Shown here: positions 43,127 through 51,224 of the stretch, in pieces
How positions within the stretch are numbered: position 1 is the stretch's first letter
How the letters are laid out: each line of letters opens with the position of its first letter
Assembly (NCBI GenBank): GCA_025656455.1
Contig: JAHXHS010000036.1
Location: 1-52,765 of the forward strand
Direction of reading: 5' to 3'
DNA from: Candidatus Thiodiazotropha sp. (ex Epidulcina cf. delphinae)
GTDB lineage: Bacteria > Pseudomonadota > Gammaproteobacteria > Chromatiales > Chromatiaceae
Length of the DNA: 52,765 bases
Position numbers and translations under genes: made by a program
The notes under the pieces: model-generated
Told to the model about the DNA's origin: nothing
The model's input: only the letters and a program-made list of their open reading frames with translations
Database searches by the model: none

Positions 43127-44170
43127 ATGGGCGAACAACGTAAAGCAGTAGCGCTGATCTCGGGCGGATTGGACTCGTTGTTGGCCGCGCGCGTGATTCA
43201 GGCGCAAGGCATTCATGTCGAAGGGATCAATTTCTTCACCGGTTTCTGCGTCGAAGGCCATACCCATGCCATCCGCAAGCGCGATCAAAAGAAGGAGAAG
43301 CGCAACAACGCCCTTCATGTCGCGGAACAGTTGGGCATAAAACTGCATATCGTGGATATCGTGGAGGAGTACAAGCAGGTGCTTACCCACCCGAAACACG
43401 GCTATGGCGCCAATCTCAATCCCTGTCTCGACTGTAAGATCTTCATGGTGCGCAAGGCCCATGAATGGGTCCGCGCCAAGGGGTTCGATTTCATCATCAC
43501 CGGAGAAGTCGTCGGCCAACGGCCCATGTCCCAACGCAAGGAGACCCTGCCGATCGTGTCCGGCGAATCGGGGGCGAACGACTTGCTGCTGCGTCCCCTG
43601 TGCGCCAAGCATCTGCCGCTGACCCTGCCGGAGCGGGAGGGCTGGGTGGATCGTGAGCGTTTGTACGACTTCTCGGGCCGCAGCCGAAAACCGCAAATGG
43701 CGCTGGCGGCAGCGTTCGGGATCGAGGATTACGCCCAGCCGGCGGGAGGCTGCTGTTTTCTTACGGATGAGCAGTATGCCGTGAAACTGACCGATCTCTG
43801 GCGCGCCCGCGGCAGTAAGCAGTACGAGATGGACGATATCATGCTGCTCAAGGTTGGCCGGCATCTGCGACCGGCCAGCCGTTTCAAGGTAATCATCGCC
43901 CGCGAGGAGGGAGAGGGTCGATTCATGCAGGGCTATCGCAAGCAATACCCCCACCTGGAAACGGTGAGCCATGGGGGGCCGTTTGCCTTGATCGACGGTG
44001 ATGTCGATGAAGCCGATGTGGAACTGGTCGCCAGGCTGGTGGCCCGCTACAGTCAGGGCCGCAATGCGGATCAAGTCGAAATGGCGTTTACCGATCTCGC
44101 CGGGCAGACCCGTTCGTTGCGGGTGCGTCCGATGCAGCCCGGCGAAATTCCACGGGAATGGCTGATTTGA
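43127..44170 (+). CDS. PP-loop ATPase, predicted tRNA/RNA thiolation enzyme (ThiI/MnmA-like)
   Basis: 347 residues from the ATG at 43127 (MGEQRKAVALISGGLDSLLA); a TTG 42 bases upstream is the alternative. The PP-loop SGGLDS (12-17) binds ATP. Paired cysteines occur in NPCLDCKIFM (Cys100, Cys103) and AGGCCFLTD (Cys209, Cys210), the latter typical of sulfur-transfer PP-loop enzymes. The C-terminal ~110 residues (GGPFALIDGD...ARYSQGRNA) resemble the NFACT-R-like RNA-binding region described in such proteins. Often annotated as a tRNA methyltransferase, which the sequence does not support. It overlaps a TusA-like gene by 13 bp, so sulfur from TusA to this enzyme to RNA is a reasonable inference. 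Confidence 0.85.
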   Translation: MGEQRKAVALISGGLDSLLAARVIQAQGIHVEGINFFTGFCVEGHTHAIRKRDQKKEKRNNALHVAEQLGIKLHIVDIVEEYKQVLTHPKHGYGANLNPCLDCKIFMVRKAHEWVRAKGFDFIITGEVVGQRPMSQRKETLPIVSGESGANDLLLRPLCAKHLPLTLPEREGWVDRERLYDFSGRSRKPQMALAAAFGIEDYAQPAGGCCFLTDEQYAVKLTDLWRARGSKQYEMDDIMLLKVGRHLRPASRFKVIIAREEGEGRFMQGYRKQYPHLETVSHGGPFALIDGDVDEADVELVARLVARYSQGRNADQVEMAFTDLAGQTRSLRVRPMQPGEIPREWLI

Positions 44171-44406
44171 ACCGGCATCTCATCGATTGCCGGCGCTTGC
44201 TCTGCCCGATGCCGGTGATTCGGGTTCAAAACGCCGTCGAATCGCTGCCCCACGGCAGCCGCGTCGAGGCCGTGTGCACCGATCCGGGAGCGCTGAACGA
44301 TATTCCGGCCTGGTCACGGATCAACGGTCATCGGCTGATAGAGACCCGCACGGATGACGGAGAGTATATTATCGTGGTTGAAGTCGTACACGGAGAGGCG
44401 TCATGA
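44158..44406 (+). CDS. TusA/SirA-family sulfur carrier
   Basis: 82 residues. The TusA signature is DCRRLLCPMPVIRVQNAVES, with active Cys16 in the CPMP motif, followed by VEAVCTDPGALNDIPAWSRI. TusA proteins carry persulfide sulfur to tRNA thiolation or to dissimilatory sulfur oxidation. Here the genes around it are a PP-loop enzyme and a metal transporter and no rhodanese/dsrE, so an RNA-modification role is more likely than sulfur oxidation. It overlaps both neighbours (13 and 4 bp). Confidence 0.9.
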   Translation: MADLNRHLIDCRRLLCPMPVIRVQNAVESLPHGSRVEAVCTDPGALNDIPAWSRINGHRLIETRTDDGEYIIVVEVVHGEAS

Positions 44407-45542
44407 CCCGGAAGGAGCGTCGCTACCGCATCAGCCGCCGGGCGGCCATTGCCGGCGCCGGGGTGAACAGTGTCTTGGCCCTGCTCAAACTGGTGTTCGG
44501 CTGGCTGGGAAACTCCCAATCGTTGATTGCCGACGGCCTGCACTCGCTCTCCGACCTGCTGACCGATGCCCTGGTTTTGTTCACCGCGCGTCATGCCAAG
44601 GAGGAACCGGACGCGGATCATCCCTACGGGCATGGCCGGTTCGAGACCGTCGGCACCCTGGCGCTGGGCGGTCTGCTGATAATGGTGGGCATCGGCATTG
44701 CCTGGGATGCGATCGAGCGGCTGTTTGCACCGGAGGAGCTGCTCCGGCCCGAAGCCTTCACCCTCTTCGTGGCGGCCTTCTCCATTCTCGCCAACGAGGG
44801 ACTCTTCTTTTACACCAGGCACCTCGCCAATCAGATCAGCTCCGACCTGTTGAAGGCCAACGCCTGGCACCATCGCAGCGACTCGATCTCATCCGTGGTG
44901 GTGTTGGTCGGCATCGGCGGGACCATGTCGGGACTCCCCTATCTGGATGCCATCGCCGCCGTGCTTGTCGGTTTGATGGTGATGAAGATAGGATGGGATC
45001 TCGGCTGGAGCGCGCTGCAGGAGTTGGCTGATGCCGGACTGGCCGAGGAGTCGCTGGCAGAGATACGCGATGTCATCGCCAGCATCTCAGGGGTGAAGAG
45101 CGTGCACATGTTGAGGACACGGAAACTGGGCGGACACGCCATGGCCGATGTGCATGTGCAGGTCGATCCCTGGCTGAGCGTGTCCGAAGGACATCGTATC
45201 GCCGAGGTCGTGCAGTATGGCCTGATCGACCGGGTGGATGTGCTGGAGGATGTGACGGTGCATATCGATCCGGAGGATGACGAGGCGAGCCCATCCTGTG
45301 TCGGTCTGCCGCTGCGGGCAAAGGTCGAGGAGATGCTCGATGCGCACTGGGCCGGGATTGCCTGTTATCGAGACAGAAAGCGACTGGTGTTGCACTACCT
45401 TTCGGGTGGTATCGACGTCGATCTCTATTTGTCACGGCACTGTTTCACCACCACAGAGGAGGCCGATGCCTTGGCTGCCGCGCTGCAACGGGCGATCGAC
45501 GAATCGGACGTGTTCAGGAGCGTGCAAGTCTGGTTTGGTTAG
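44403..45542 (+). CDS. Cation diffusion facilitator (CDF) transporter
   Basis: 379 residues. Six membrane helices; the metal site lies in DGLHSLSDLLTDALVLFTAR and HHRSDSISSVVVLVGIGGTM, with the DHPYGHGRFETVGTLALGGL loop typical of the family. A cytoplasmic dimerisation domain (HMLRTRKLGGHAMADVHVQV then DPWLSVSEGHRIAEVVQYGL) is followed by an additional ~90-residue tail. It exports divalent cations such as Zn, Fe or Co by proton antiport; the substrate is not predictable. Its ATG overlaps the TusA stop (ATGA). The stop abuts the first NtrC box of glnA. Confidence 0.92.
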   Translation: MTRKERRYRISRRAAIAGAGVNSVLALLKLVFGWLGNSQSLIADGLHSLSDLLTDALVLFTARHAKEEPDADHPYGHGRFETVGTLALGGLLIMVGIGIAWDAIERLFAPEELLRPEAFTLFVAAFSILANEGLFFYTRHLANQISSDLLKANAWHHRSDSISSVVVLVGIGGTMSGLPYLDAIAAVLVGLMVMKIGWDLGWSALQELADAGLAEESLAEIRDVIASISGVKSVHMLRTRKLGGHAMADVHVQVDPWLSVSEGHRIAEVVQYGLIDRVDVLEDVTVHIDPEDDEASPSCVGLPLRAKVEEMLDAHWAGIACYRDRKRLVLHYLSGGIDVDLYLSRHCFTTTEEADALAAALQRAIDESDVFRSVQVWFG

Positions 45543-45587
45543 CACTTATTTTGTGCACGAGAGAAAACATGCGCACCAAACGGGTGC
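45542..45587 (+). promoter_or_regulatory. Paired NtrC-binding sites upstream of glnA
   Basis: Box 1 GCACTTATTTTGTGC (45542-45556) and box 2 GCACCAAACGGGTGC (45573-45587) fit the NtrC dyad GCAC(C/T)-N5-(G/A)GTGC. The centres are 31 bp apart, about three helical turns, very like the paired enhancer of enterobacterial glnA. About 175-220 bp upstream of the sigma-54 promoter. Confidence 0.85.
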
Positions 45588-45761
45588 ATCCTGTCAGGAC
45601 AAGGGGCTTTTTATGGCCACGGCCTCATCGCCGAGGCGGTTCGAAATGCTGCCTGGCGGGAAGAAAAACGATATTAACCCTCTAATATAAGGTATATTTC
45701 ATCGATCGGTCAGGTGTATGAGTTGATGGCGCAGGAGTCGGAAGCGGCGCTATTCGTTTCG

Positions 45762-45777
45762 TGGCATGAAATCTGCT
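45762..45777 (+). promoter_or_regulatory. Sigma-54 promoter of glnA
   Basis: TGGCATGAAATCTGCT matches TGGCAC-N5-TTGCT with GG (-24) at 45763-45764 and GC (-12) at 45775-45776, ten bases apart. Transcription should start near 45788, giving a leader of about 90 bases. Confidence 0.85.
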
Positions 45778-45879
45778 CTCCTGTGTCATCCAAAGCGTCT
45801 GGTATCGTTGCCCGGCCGCCAAAGCTATGTGTGGCTGATATTGCTCAGCATGAATAACCCAAAAATTCTGGAGAAGAAG

Positions 45880-47286
45880 ATGGCCTCTAAAGCCCTGAAG
45901 ATGATCAAAGACAATGATGTGAAATTTGTCGATCTGCGCTTTACTGACACCCGCGGCAAGGAGCAGCATGTGACACTGCCCGTCAGTGAGATCGATGAAG
46001 AGATGTTCACGGACGGCAAGATGTTCGATGGTTCATCCATCGCGGGCTGGAAAGGCATCAACGAATCCGACATGATCCTGATGCCCGAGGACAGCACCTC
46101 GGTCATCGACCCGTTCGCCGATGAGAACACCCTGAATATCCGTTGCGACATCCTCGAGCCCGCCACCATGCAGGGTTATGAGCGCGATCCCCGTTCCGTG
46201 GCCAAGCGCGCCGAGGCCTATCTGGCATCCACCGGTATTGCCGATGCCGCCTTCTTCGGCCCTGAGCCGGAGTTTTTCGTGCTCGACGACGTGCGCTGGA
46301 GCGTCGACATGAGCGGCTCGATGGTCAAGATAGACTCCGAAGAGGCCGAGTGGAACTCCGAACGCGTCTACGAAGACGGCAACATCGGCCATCGTCCAGG
46401 CGTCAAGGGCGGTTATTTCCCGGTGCCGCCGGTCGACTCGCTGCATGACCTGCGCGGCGCCATGTGTCTGGCGATGGAGGAGATGGGCGTGCCCGTCGAG
46501 GTGCATCACCATGAGGTGGCCACCGCCGGCCAGTGCGAAATCGGCACCCGCTTCAGCACCCTGGTGGAGCGCGCCGACTGGGTGCAGATTCAGAAATACT
46601 GCACCTGGAACGTGGCCCACGCCTATGGCAAGACCGCGACCTTCATGCCCAAACCGATCGTGGGCGACAACGGTTCCGGCATGCATGTGCATCAATCCCT
46701 GGCCAAGGGCGGAGAAAACATCTTCGCCGGCGATCAGTACGGTGGGCTCTCCGAAGCCGCCCTCTACTATATCGGCGGCATCATCAAGCATGCCCGCGCC
46801 TTGAACGCCTTCACCAACGCATCCACCAACTCCTATAAACGCCTGGTTCCCGGATTCGAGGCGCCGGTAATGCTGGCCTACTCAGCCCGTAACCGTTCCG
46901 CTTCGATTCGTATTCCATGGGTGGCCAGTCCCAAGGGGCGGCGCGTCGAGGTGCGTTTCCCCGATCCCACCGCCAATCCCTATCTCGCCTTTGCCGCGAT
47001 GATGATGGCCGGCCTGGACGGCATCCAGAACAAGATTCATCCCGGCGATGCGATGGATAAGGATCTCTATGATCTGCCGGCGGAAGAGGCGCTCAGCATC
47101 CCCACCGTCTGCCACAGCCTGGATATGGCGCTCGAAGCGCTGGACGCCGATCGCGGTTTCCTGACCGCGGGCGGGGTCTTCACCGATGACCTGATCGACG
47201 GTTACATCGCCCTGAAGATGGAAGAGGTCACCACCATGCGTATGACCACCCATCCGGTGGAATTCGATATGTACTACAGCCTCTGA
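45880..47286 (+). CDS. glnA: Glutamine synthetase (type I)
   Basis: 468 residues from the ATG at 45880 (MASKALKMIKDNDVKFVDLR), 3 bases after GGAGAAG; the longer frame from 45766 begins inside the promoter and is rejected. MFDGSSIAGWKGINESDM, PEPEFF-like FGPEPEFFVLDD, VEVHHHEVATAGQCEIG, KPIVGDNGSGMHVHQSL and the ATP-binding region are all present. The adenylylation Tyr is at 397 in KDLYDLPAEEALSIP. Main ammonium-assimilating enzyme. Regulated by sigma-54/NtrC (boxes above) and probably by GlnE adenylylation. Confidence 0.98.
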   Translation: MASKALKMIKDNDVKFVDLRFTDTRGKEQHVTLPVSEIDEEMFTDGKMFDGSSIAGWKGINESDMILMPEDSTSVIDPFADENTLNIRCDILEPATMQGYERDPRSVAKRAEAYLASTGIADAAFFGPEPEFFVLDDVRWSVDMSGSMVKIDSEEAEWNSERVYEDGNIGHRPGVKGGYFPVPPVDSLHDLRGAMCLAMEEMGVPVEVHHHEVATAGQCEIGTRFSTLVERADWVQIQKYCTWNVAHAYGKTATFMPKPIVGDNGSGMHVHQSLAKGGENIFAGDQYGGLSEAALYYIGGIIKHARALNAFTNASTNSYKRLVPGFEAPVMLAYSARNRSASIRIPWVASPKGRRVEVRFPDPTANPYLAFAAMMMAGLDGIQNKIHPGDAMDKDLYDLPAEEALSIPTVCHSLDMALEALDADRGFLTAGGVFTDDLIDGYIALKMEEVTTMRMTTHPVEFDMYYSL

Positions 47287-47310
47287 TTGCAGATCGGTGG
47301 GTTCGAGGCA

Positions 47311-47343
47311 GGGTCGCGGAAAAGTGTTCTGTTTCCGCGACCC
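47311..47343 (+). terminator. Terminator-like hairpin after glnA
   Basis: GGGTCGCGGAAA (47311-47322) pairs perfectly with TTTCCGCGACCC (47332-47343), 12 bp, 9-base loop, 25 bp past the glnA stop. The U-run is weak (CTACATC follows), so it may be partial or rely on stem strength. Confidence 0.75.
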
Positions 47344-47353
47344 CTACATCAAT

Positions 47354-47455
47354 GGTTCTTCACCACATCGAGTGGGTGGGAAAAACAAAATATGACGATT
47401 CCGGTCATTGGCGGCTTATTCATGCGCTTTCTGTTACCCACTCGATCAGGGGAAG
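47354..47455 (+). repeat. Dispersed repeat, copy B (~102 bp)
   Basis: Matches copy A at 334-452 (opposite orientation) with a ~16-base gap in the middle. Inverted arms ATCGAGTGGGT (47367-47377) and ACCCACTCGAT (47436-47446) are perfect. It lies right behind the glnA terminator, before the DUF4124 gene. Confidence 0.75.
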
Positions 47456-47531
47456 CGGCAAATCAATAAAAGGCGGTATTTTGCGAACTCCATCGCTTGT
47501 TTATGGGAGCACGGCTGTCTATGCTTTGCTC

Positions 47532-48032
47532 ATGCGCATTGGGACACTTCTACTTCTTCTCTTGACAGCACTGCCGCTGCTCGCCAGGGATGTCTACAAA
47601 TGGATATCCGAAGACGGCGAGGTTATCTATACCGAGCGCTACCATCCCGATGCTGAACGCATCAAGGTTACGGATAAAAAGAAGTCCTCCGCGGTTTCAC
47701 TGACTGATGAGAGCGAGTCGGCTGCGGCGGGCGAGTATGCGAGTTTCGAAATCGTCCAGCCCGCTAATGACGAAACCGTTCGCAACGCCGACGGCTCGGT
47801 CCCCGTGGGCCTCTCCCTCTCCCCCGCCCTGGCGTCCGGCCATATCATTCACCTCTATGTGGACGGCGCCAAGCTCGATTCCGATATCACTAGGACCCAG
47901 TTGATTCTGCAGCAGTTGAGTCGCGGCACCCATACCCTCCAAGCGAAAATCGTCGATAGCCAGGGCGAGCCCCTGAAAGACTCCAACAGCGTTACCTTTC
48001 ATATTCGTCAGGCAGCCGTCAGCACACCTTGA
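47532..48032 (+). CDS. Exported DUF4124 protein
   Basis: 166 residues from the ATG at 47532 (MRIGTLLLLLLTALPLLARD); the frame runs open upstream through the repeat, so the exact start is uncertain. Signal peptide, then the DUF4124 stretch DVYKWISEDGEVIYTERYHP, a Ser/Ala-rich linker, and a beta-domain (FEIVQPANDETVRNADGSVP through RGTHTLQAKIVDSQGEPLKD) like small periplasmic Ig-type folds. This protein lies between glnA and ntrB in several sulfur-oxidising gammaproteobacteria as far as I recall. Function unknown. Confidence 0.82.
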   Translation: MRIGTLLLLLLTALPLLARDVYKWISEDGEVIYTERYHPDAERIKVTDKKKSSAVSLTDESESAAAGEYASFEIVQPANDETVRNADGSVPVGLSLSPALASGHIIHLYVDGAKLDSDITRTQLILQQLSRGTHTLQAKIVDSQGEPLKDSNSVTFHIRQAAVSTP

Positions 48033-48040
48033 TTATGCAT

Positions 48041-48055
48041 GCACTATAATGGTGC
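48041..48055 (+). promoter_or_regulatory. NtrC box overlapping a -10 element upstream of ntrBC
   Basis: GCACTATAATGGTGC fits the NtrC dyad very well, and its centre is TATAAT, a perfect -10 hexamer. No good -35 is seen. NtrC bound here would block the sigma-70 promoter, as NtrC does at glnLp in E. coli. Confidence 0.8.
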
Positions 48056-48229
48056 ATACTAGGTAGGTCATATCCAGGCAAAACCCCTCCATGATGAGTT
48101 TATGGGGAAATCTCACACAGCACCCTTCAAGCTTAATGGGCACAGAGACAGGCTCCGGGGCATACCGATAGATTGGAATGGCACGGGATGAAGCACCGTT
48201 GGTTCGCTTTTTGCTAATAATATTAGGCC

Positions 48230-49306
48230 ATGAATTCACCTCAAACCGCTGTGGGTATGGAGAAGCGCGTGCTCGATAATCTGAGTACGGCTATCCTGTT
48301 GTTCGACCGTGATTTCAATCTGCTCTACATCAACTCATCCGCAGAGATGCTGTTTGCCGTCAGTGCGCGAAAAGTCATCGGTAGTCCGGTTGCGGAGCTG
48401 ATACGCTGCCCCGGCAGCGTGGTGCAGACCAATCTGTCGCGTTCCCTGGAGACAGGTCAGCCCTTCACGGAAAGGGAGCACCAGCTCGAACTGGAGGAGG
48501 GCCGCGAGATCACCGTGGACTGCACCGTGATCCCCTTGAGGTCGGAGCAGACCGTCAACGAGTTCCTGGTAGAGATCCAACAGGTCGATAGACAGTTGAG
48601 GATCACCCGAGAGGAGCAGATCCTCTCCCGAAACCAAGCCAGCCGGGCATTGATCAGAGGGCTTGCGCACGAGATCAAAAACCCTTTGGGAGGTCTGCGC
48701 GGCGCAGCCCAGTTGCTGGAAAGAGAACTCCATGACGAGGCGTTGTTCGAATATACCCGGATCATTATCGAAGAGGCGGACCGATTGCGAAACCTGGTCG
48801 ACAACATGCTCGGCCCGAGTCGCATCCCAGAGATGAAACCGGTGAATATCCACCAGGTCCTGGAGCGGGTTTGCAGTCTAGCGAAGGCAGAGGCCGGAGC
48901 CGGGTTCAAGATAATGAAGGACTACGATCCGAGTATTCCGCAGCTCACGGGAGACCTAGACCAATTGATCCAATCATTCCTGAATATCATGCGAAACGGG
49001 GTCAAGGCGGCAGGGCCTAAAGGCTGCATGGGCATCACCAGCCGCATATTGCGCCAGTTTACGATAGGCAATATTCGCCATCGCCTGGTGGTCATGATCG
49101 AGATATCGGATAACGGTCCGGGGATACCGAAAGCGTTACAGGAAAAGGTCTTCTTTCCCTTGGTCTCGGGGAGTGACGGCATCGGCCTGGGACTGTCGAT
49201 CGCCCAGACCCTGATCAACCGGCATCAGGGCCTGATCGAGTTCACCAGTAAGCCGGGACATACCGTGTTCAGCGTTTTACTTCCCTTGGAGCAGATCGAT
49301 GGATAG
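48230..49306 (+). CDS. glnL: Nitrogen regulation sensor kinase/phosphatase NtrB
   Basis: 358 residues. N-terminal PAS domain (LSTAILLFDRDFNLLYINSS), then the phospho-acceptor His147 in RGLAHEIKNPLGGLRGAAQL, the DHp helices with YTRIIIEEADRLRNLVDNML, and an ATPase region with NIMRNGVKAAG (N box), DNGPGIP (G1) and GIGLGLSIAQTLINRHQG (G2). No membrane helix, so cytosolic as NtrB is. It phosphorylates NtrC under nitrogen limitation. Its stop overlaps the ntrC start by 8 bp. Confidence 0.96.
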   Translation: MNSPQTAVGMEKRVLDNLSTAILLFDRDFNLLYINSSAEMLFAVSARKVIGSPVAELIRCPGSVVQTNLSRSLETGQPFTEREHQLELEEGREITVDCTVIPLRSEQTVNEFLVEIQQVDRQLRITREEQILSRNQASRALIRGLAHEIKNPLGGLRGAAQLLERELHDEALFEYTRIIIEEADRLRNLVDNMLGPSRIPEMKPVNIHQVLERVCSLAKAEAGAGFKIMKDYDPSIPQLTGDLDQLIQSFLNIMRNGVKAAGPKGCMGITSRILRQFTIGNIRHRLVVMIEISDNGPGIPKALQEKVFFPLVSGSDGIGLGLSIAQTLINRHQGLIEFTSKPGHTVFSVLLPLEQIDG

Positions 49307-50705
49307 CGCATGCCGGGTCTGGGTCATCGATGACGACCGATCGATTCGATGGGTTCTGGAGAAGACCCTGGAAAAGGCCGATATGGAGGTCACCAGTTTC
49401 GAGAGCGCCGACAAGGTGCTCGATGCTTTGGACAGGGAGCAGCCGGACGTGGTGGTCTCCGACATCCGCATGCCGGGGATAGACGGCCTTGAACTGTTAG
49501 AGATACTGCATACCCGCTATCCGGGCCTTCCGGTGATCATCATGACCGCCCACTCCGATCTCGAAAGCGCGGTCTCGGCCTATCATGGCGGGGCGTTCGA
49601 GTATCTGCCCAAACCCTTTGACGTGGACGATGCGGTACAGCAGATCCGCCGCGCCTGTCGCCAGCAGGCGGCGACGGAAGATAGACCGGCCGCCAATGCC
49701 GGGGAGCAGGAGAAAGAGATCATCGGCGAGGCGCCGGCGATGCAGGAAGTGTTTCGCGCCATCGGCCGCCTGGCGCGCTCCAACATCACCGTCTTGATCA
49801 ATGGGGAATCGGGAACCGGCAAGGAGCTGGTGGCCCAGGCGCTGCACCGGCACAGCATCCGCGCCACCGGTCCCTTCATCGCCCTGAACATGGCGGCGAT
49901 TCCCAGGGATTTGATGGAGTCAGAACTCTTCGGCCACGAACGGGGGGCCTTCACCGGTGCGCAAGCCAGACGCGCCGGCCGCTTTGAACAGGCGGATACC
50001 GGCACCCTGTTTCTGGACGAGATCGGAGACATGCCCGCGGAACTTCAGACACGCCTGCTGCGAGTATTGGCGGATGGCGAGTTTTATCGTGTCGGCGGTC
50101 ACGAGCCGGTGAAGGTGGATGTCCGCATCATTGCAGCCACCCACCAGCATCTGGAGCGTCTGGTCAAGTCAGGCTCCTTTCGTGAAGACCTGTTTCACCG
50201 CCTGAATGTGATTCGCATCCATATCCCAGCGCTGCGGCAACGTCGCGAAGACATTCCCCTGTTGATGAAGCACTTTCTGAATTGCGCGGCGGAAGAGCTT
50301 GCGGTGGAGACCAAGCTGCTCCTGCCCGAAACAGAGGCCTGTCTCAGTCAAATGGACTGGCCGGGTAATGTGCGACAGTTGGAAAACACCGCCCGCTGGC
50401 TCACCGTGATGGCCTCAGGGCAAGAGATTCATATCGATGACCTGCCCACCGAATTGAGAGAGATCGAAGCGCCGGCCCGATTGCAGGATGACTGGCGGCA
50501 GCAGCTTCGAGGGTGGGCGAGAAAACGCCTGCGAGAGGGTGGTGAAGGACTGCTTAATGAGGCAGGACCCGCGTTCGAGACGGCGATGATTGAAACCGCC
50601 CTGGAACACACGGCGGGCCGGCGCCAGGATGCCGCGAGACTTTTAGGTTGGGGCCGCAATACCCTGACACGGAAGATCAAGGAACTTGGGTTGGAAGAGT
50701 CATGA
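49299..50705 (+). CDS. glnG: Nitrogen regulation response regulator NtrC
   Basis: 468 residues. Receiver with Asp55 in VVVSDIRMPGIDG; sigma-54 interaction domain with Walker A INGESGTGKELVAQALH, ESELFGHERGAFTGAQARRA (GAFTGA loop), DTGTLFLDEIGDMPAELQTR; C-terminal Fis-type helix-turn-helix (EHTAGRRQDAARLLGWGRNT). Activates sigma-54 promoters when phosphorylated; probable targets in this window are the glnA boxes at 45542-45587 and its own box at 48041-48055. Confidence 0.97.
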   Translation: MDSACRVWVIDDDRSIRWVLEKTLEKADMEVTSFESADKVLDALDREQPDVVVSDIRMPGIDGLELLEILHTRYPGLPVIIMTAHSDLESAVSAYHGGAFEYLPKPFDVDDAVQQIRRACRQQAATEDRPAANAGEQEKEIIGEAPAMQEVFRAIGRLARSNITVLINGESGTGKELVAQALHRHSIRATGPFIALNMAAIPRDLMESELFGHERGAFTGAQARRAGRFEQADTGTLFLDEIGDMPAELQTRLLRVLADGEFYRVGGHEPVKVDVRIIAATHQHLERLVKSGSFREDLFHRLNVIRIHIPALRQRREDIPLLMKHFLNCAAEELAVETKLLLPETEACLSQMDWPGNVRQLENTARWLTVMASGQEIHIDDLPTELREIEAPARLQDDWRQQLRGWARKRLREGGEGLLNEAGPAFETAMIETALEHTAGRRQDAARLLGWGRNTLTRKIKELGLEES

Positions 50706-50750
50706 GCGACCTAAAATCACCAATAATCCAGTTAACGATTCGGTAACCTC

Positions 50751-50820
50751 GTCATTCCGGCGGATGCCGGAGAAGTGGTGCATGGATGTACCGTTTACGG
50801 ACCTAAGGATGGAATCCAGG
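50751..50820. repeat. REP-like repeat split by a 40-bp insert
   Basis: GTCATTCCGGCGGATGCCGG (50751-50770) and GGAATCCAGG (50811-50820) are the two halves of the same unit found intact at 5227-5253 and 5434-5460. Forty unrelated bases separate them. Downstream of ntrC. Confidence 0.7.
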
Positions 50821-50849
50821 TATTTAGGCAGTGATGATAAGAGGAAAAG

Positions 50850-50934
50850 AAATTCTCGCCAAGATCGCAAAGCCTGCAAGGGAACTTCAGATGGTGTCTT
50901 CATGGCGTACTTTGTGATCTTGGCGAGAGAATTT
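50850..50934. repeat. Inverted repeat CTCGCCAAGATCGCAAAG family
   Basis: AAATTCTCGCCAAGATCGCA and AAG (50850-50872) pairs with CTTTGTGATCTTGGCGAGAG and AATTT (50910-50934) with one mismatch and a small insertion; loop of 37 bases. Looks like one unit of a dispersed family; could end ntrC transcription. Confidence 0.6.
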
Positions 50935-51086
50935 TGCATCCCTAGCCAGTTGTGGAAAACAAGGATTCAGGGCGTAGGGTGCGGCCCTGCCGCACCGTGT
51001 TAACAGGCCCTAGAACAGGATGGCAGCGTGCAGGCGCGGAAAAATGAGAACTAGCCCTGACATAGCCCCCTTTAAGGGCTTTCATC

Positions 51087-51111
51087 ATACTACCCACAGA
51101 GCGGGTAGTAT
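51087..51111. terminator. Hairpin ATACTACCC / GGGTAGTAT
   Basis: A perfect 9-bp stem with a 7-base loop (51087-51095 and 51103-51111). The following TTGATTCG is only mildly U-rich. The rest of 50935-51224 shows no gene apart from a third, partial copy of the dispersed repeat at 51161-51192. Confidence 0.45.
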
Positions 51112-51160
51112 TTGATTCGCGGACCCATTACGCCCAATATTGCGTGGGAGAGGGTTGAGC

Positions 51161-51192
51161 GTTGCTTTTTCCGCCGACTCGATCAGGGGAAG
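51161..51192 (+). repeat. Dispersed repeat, copy C (partial)
   Basis: The 16-base core ACTCGATCAGGGGAAG (51177-51192) matches copies A (334-349, reversed) and B (47440-47455) exactly. The preceding GTTGCTTTTTCCGCCG is only loosely like the other copies. It sits 32 bp before a CDS and gives a longer, probably spurious, upstream reading frame. Confidence 0.5.
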
Positions 51193-51224
51193 CCCTGATA
51201 GCGACAACAGATAGGTATGCTCCC

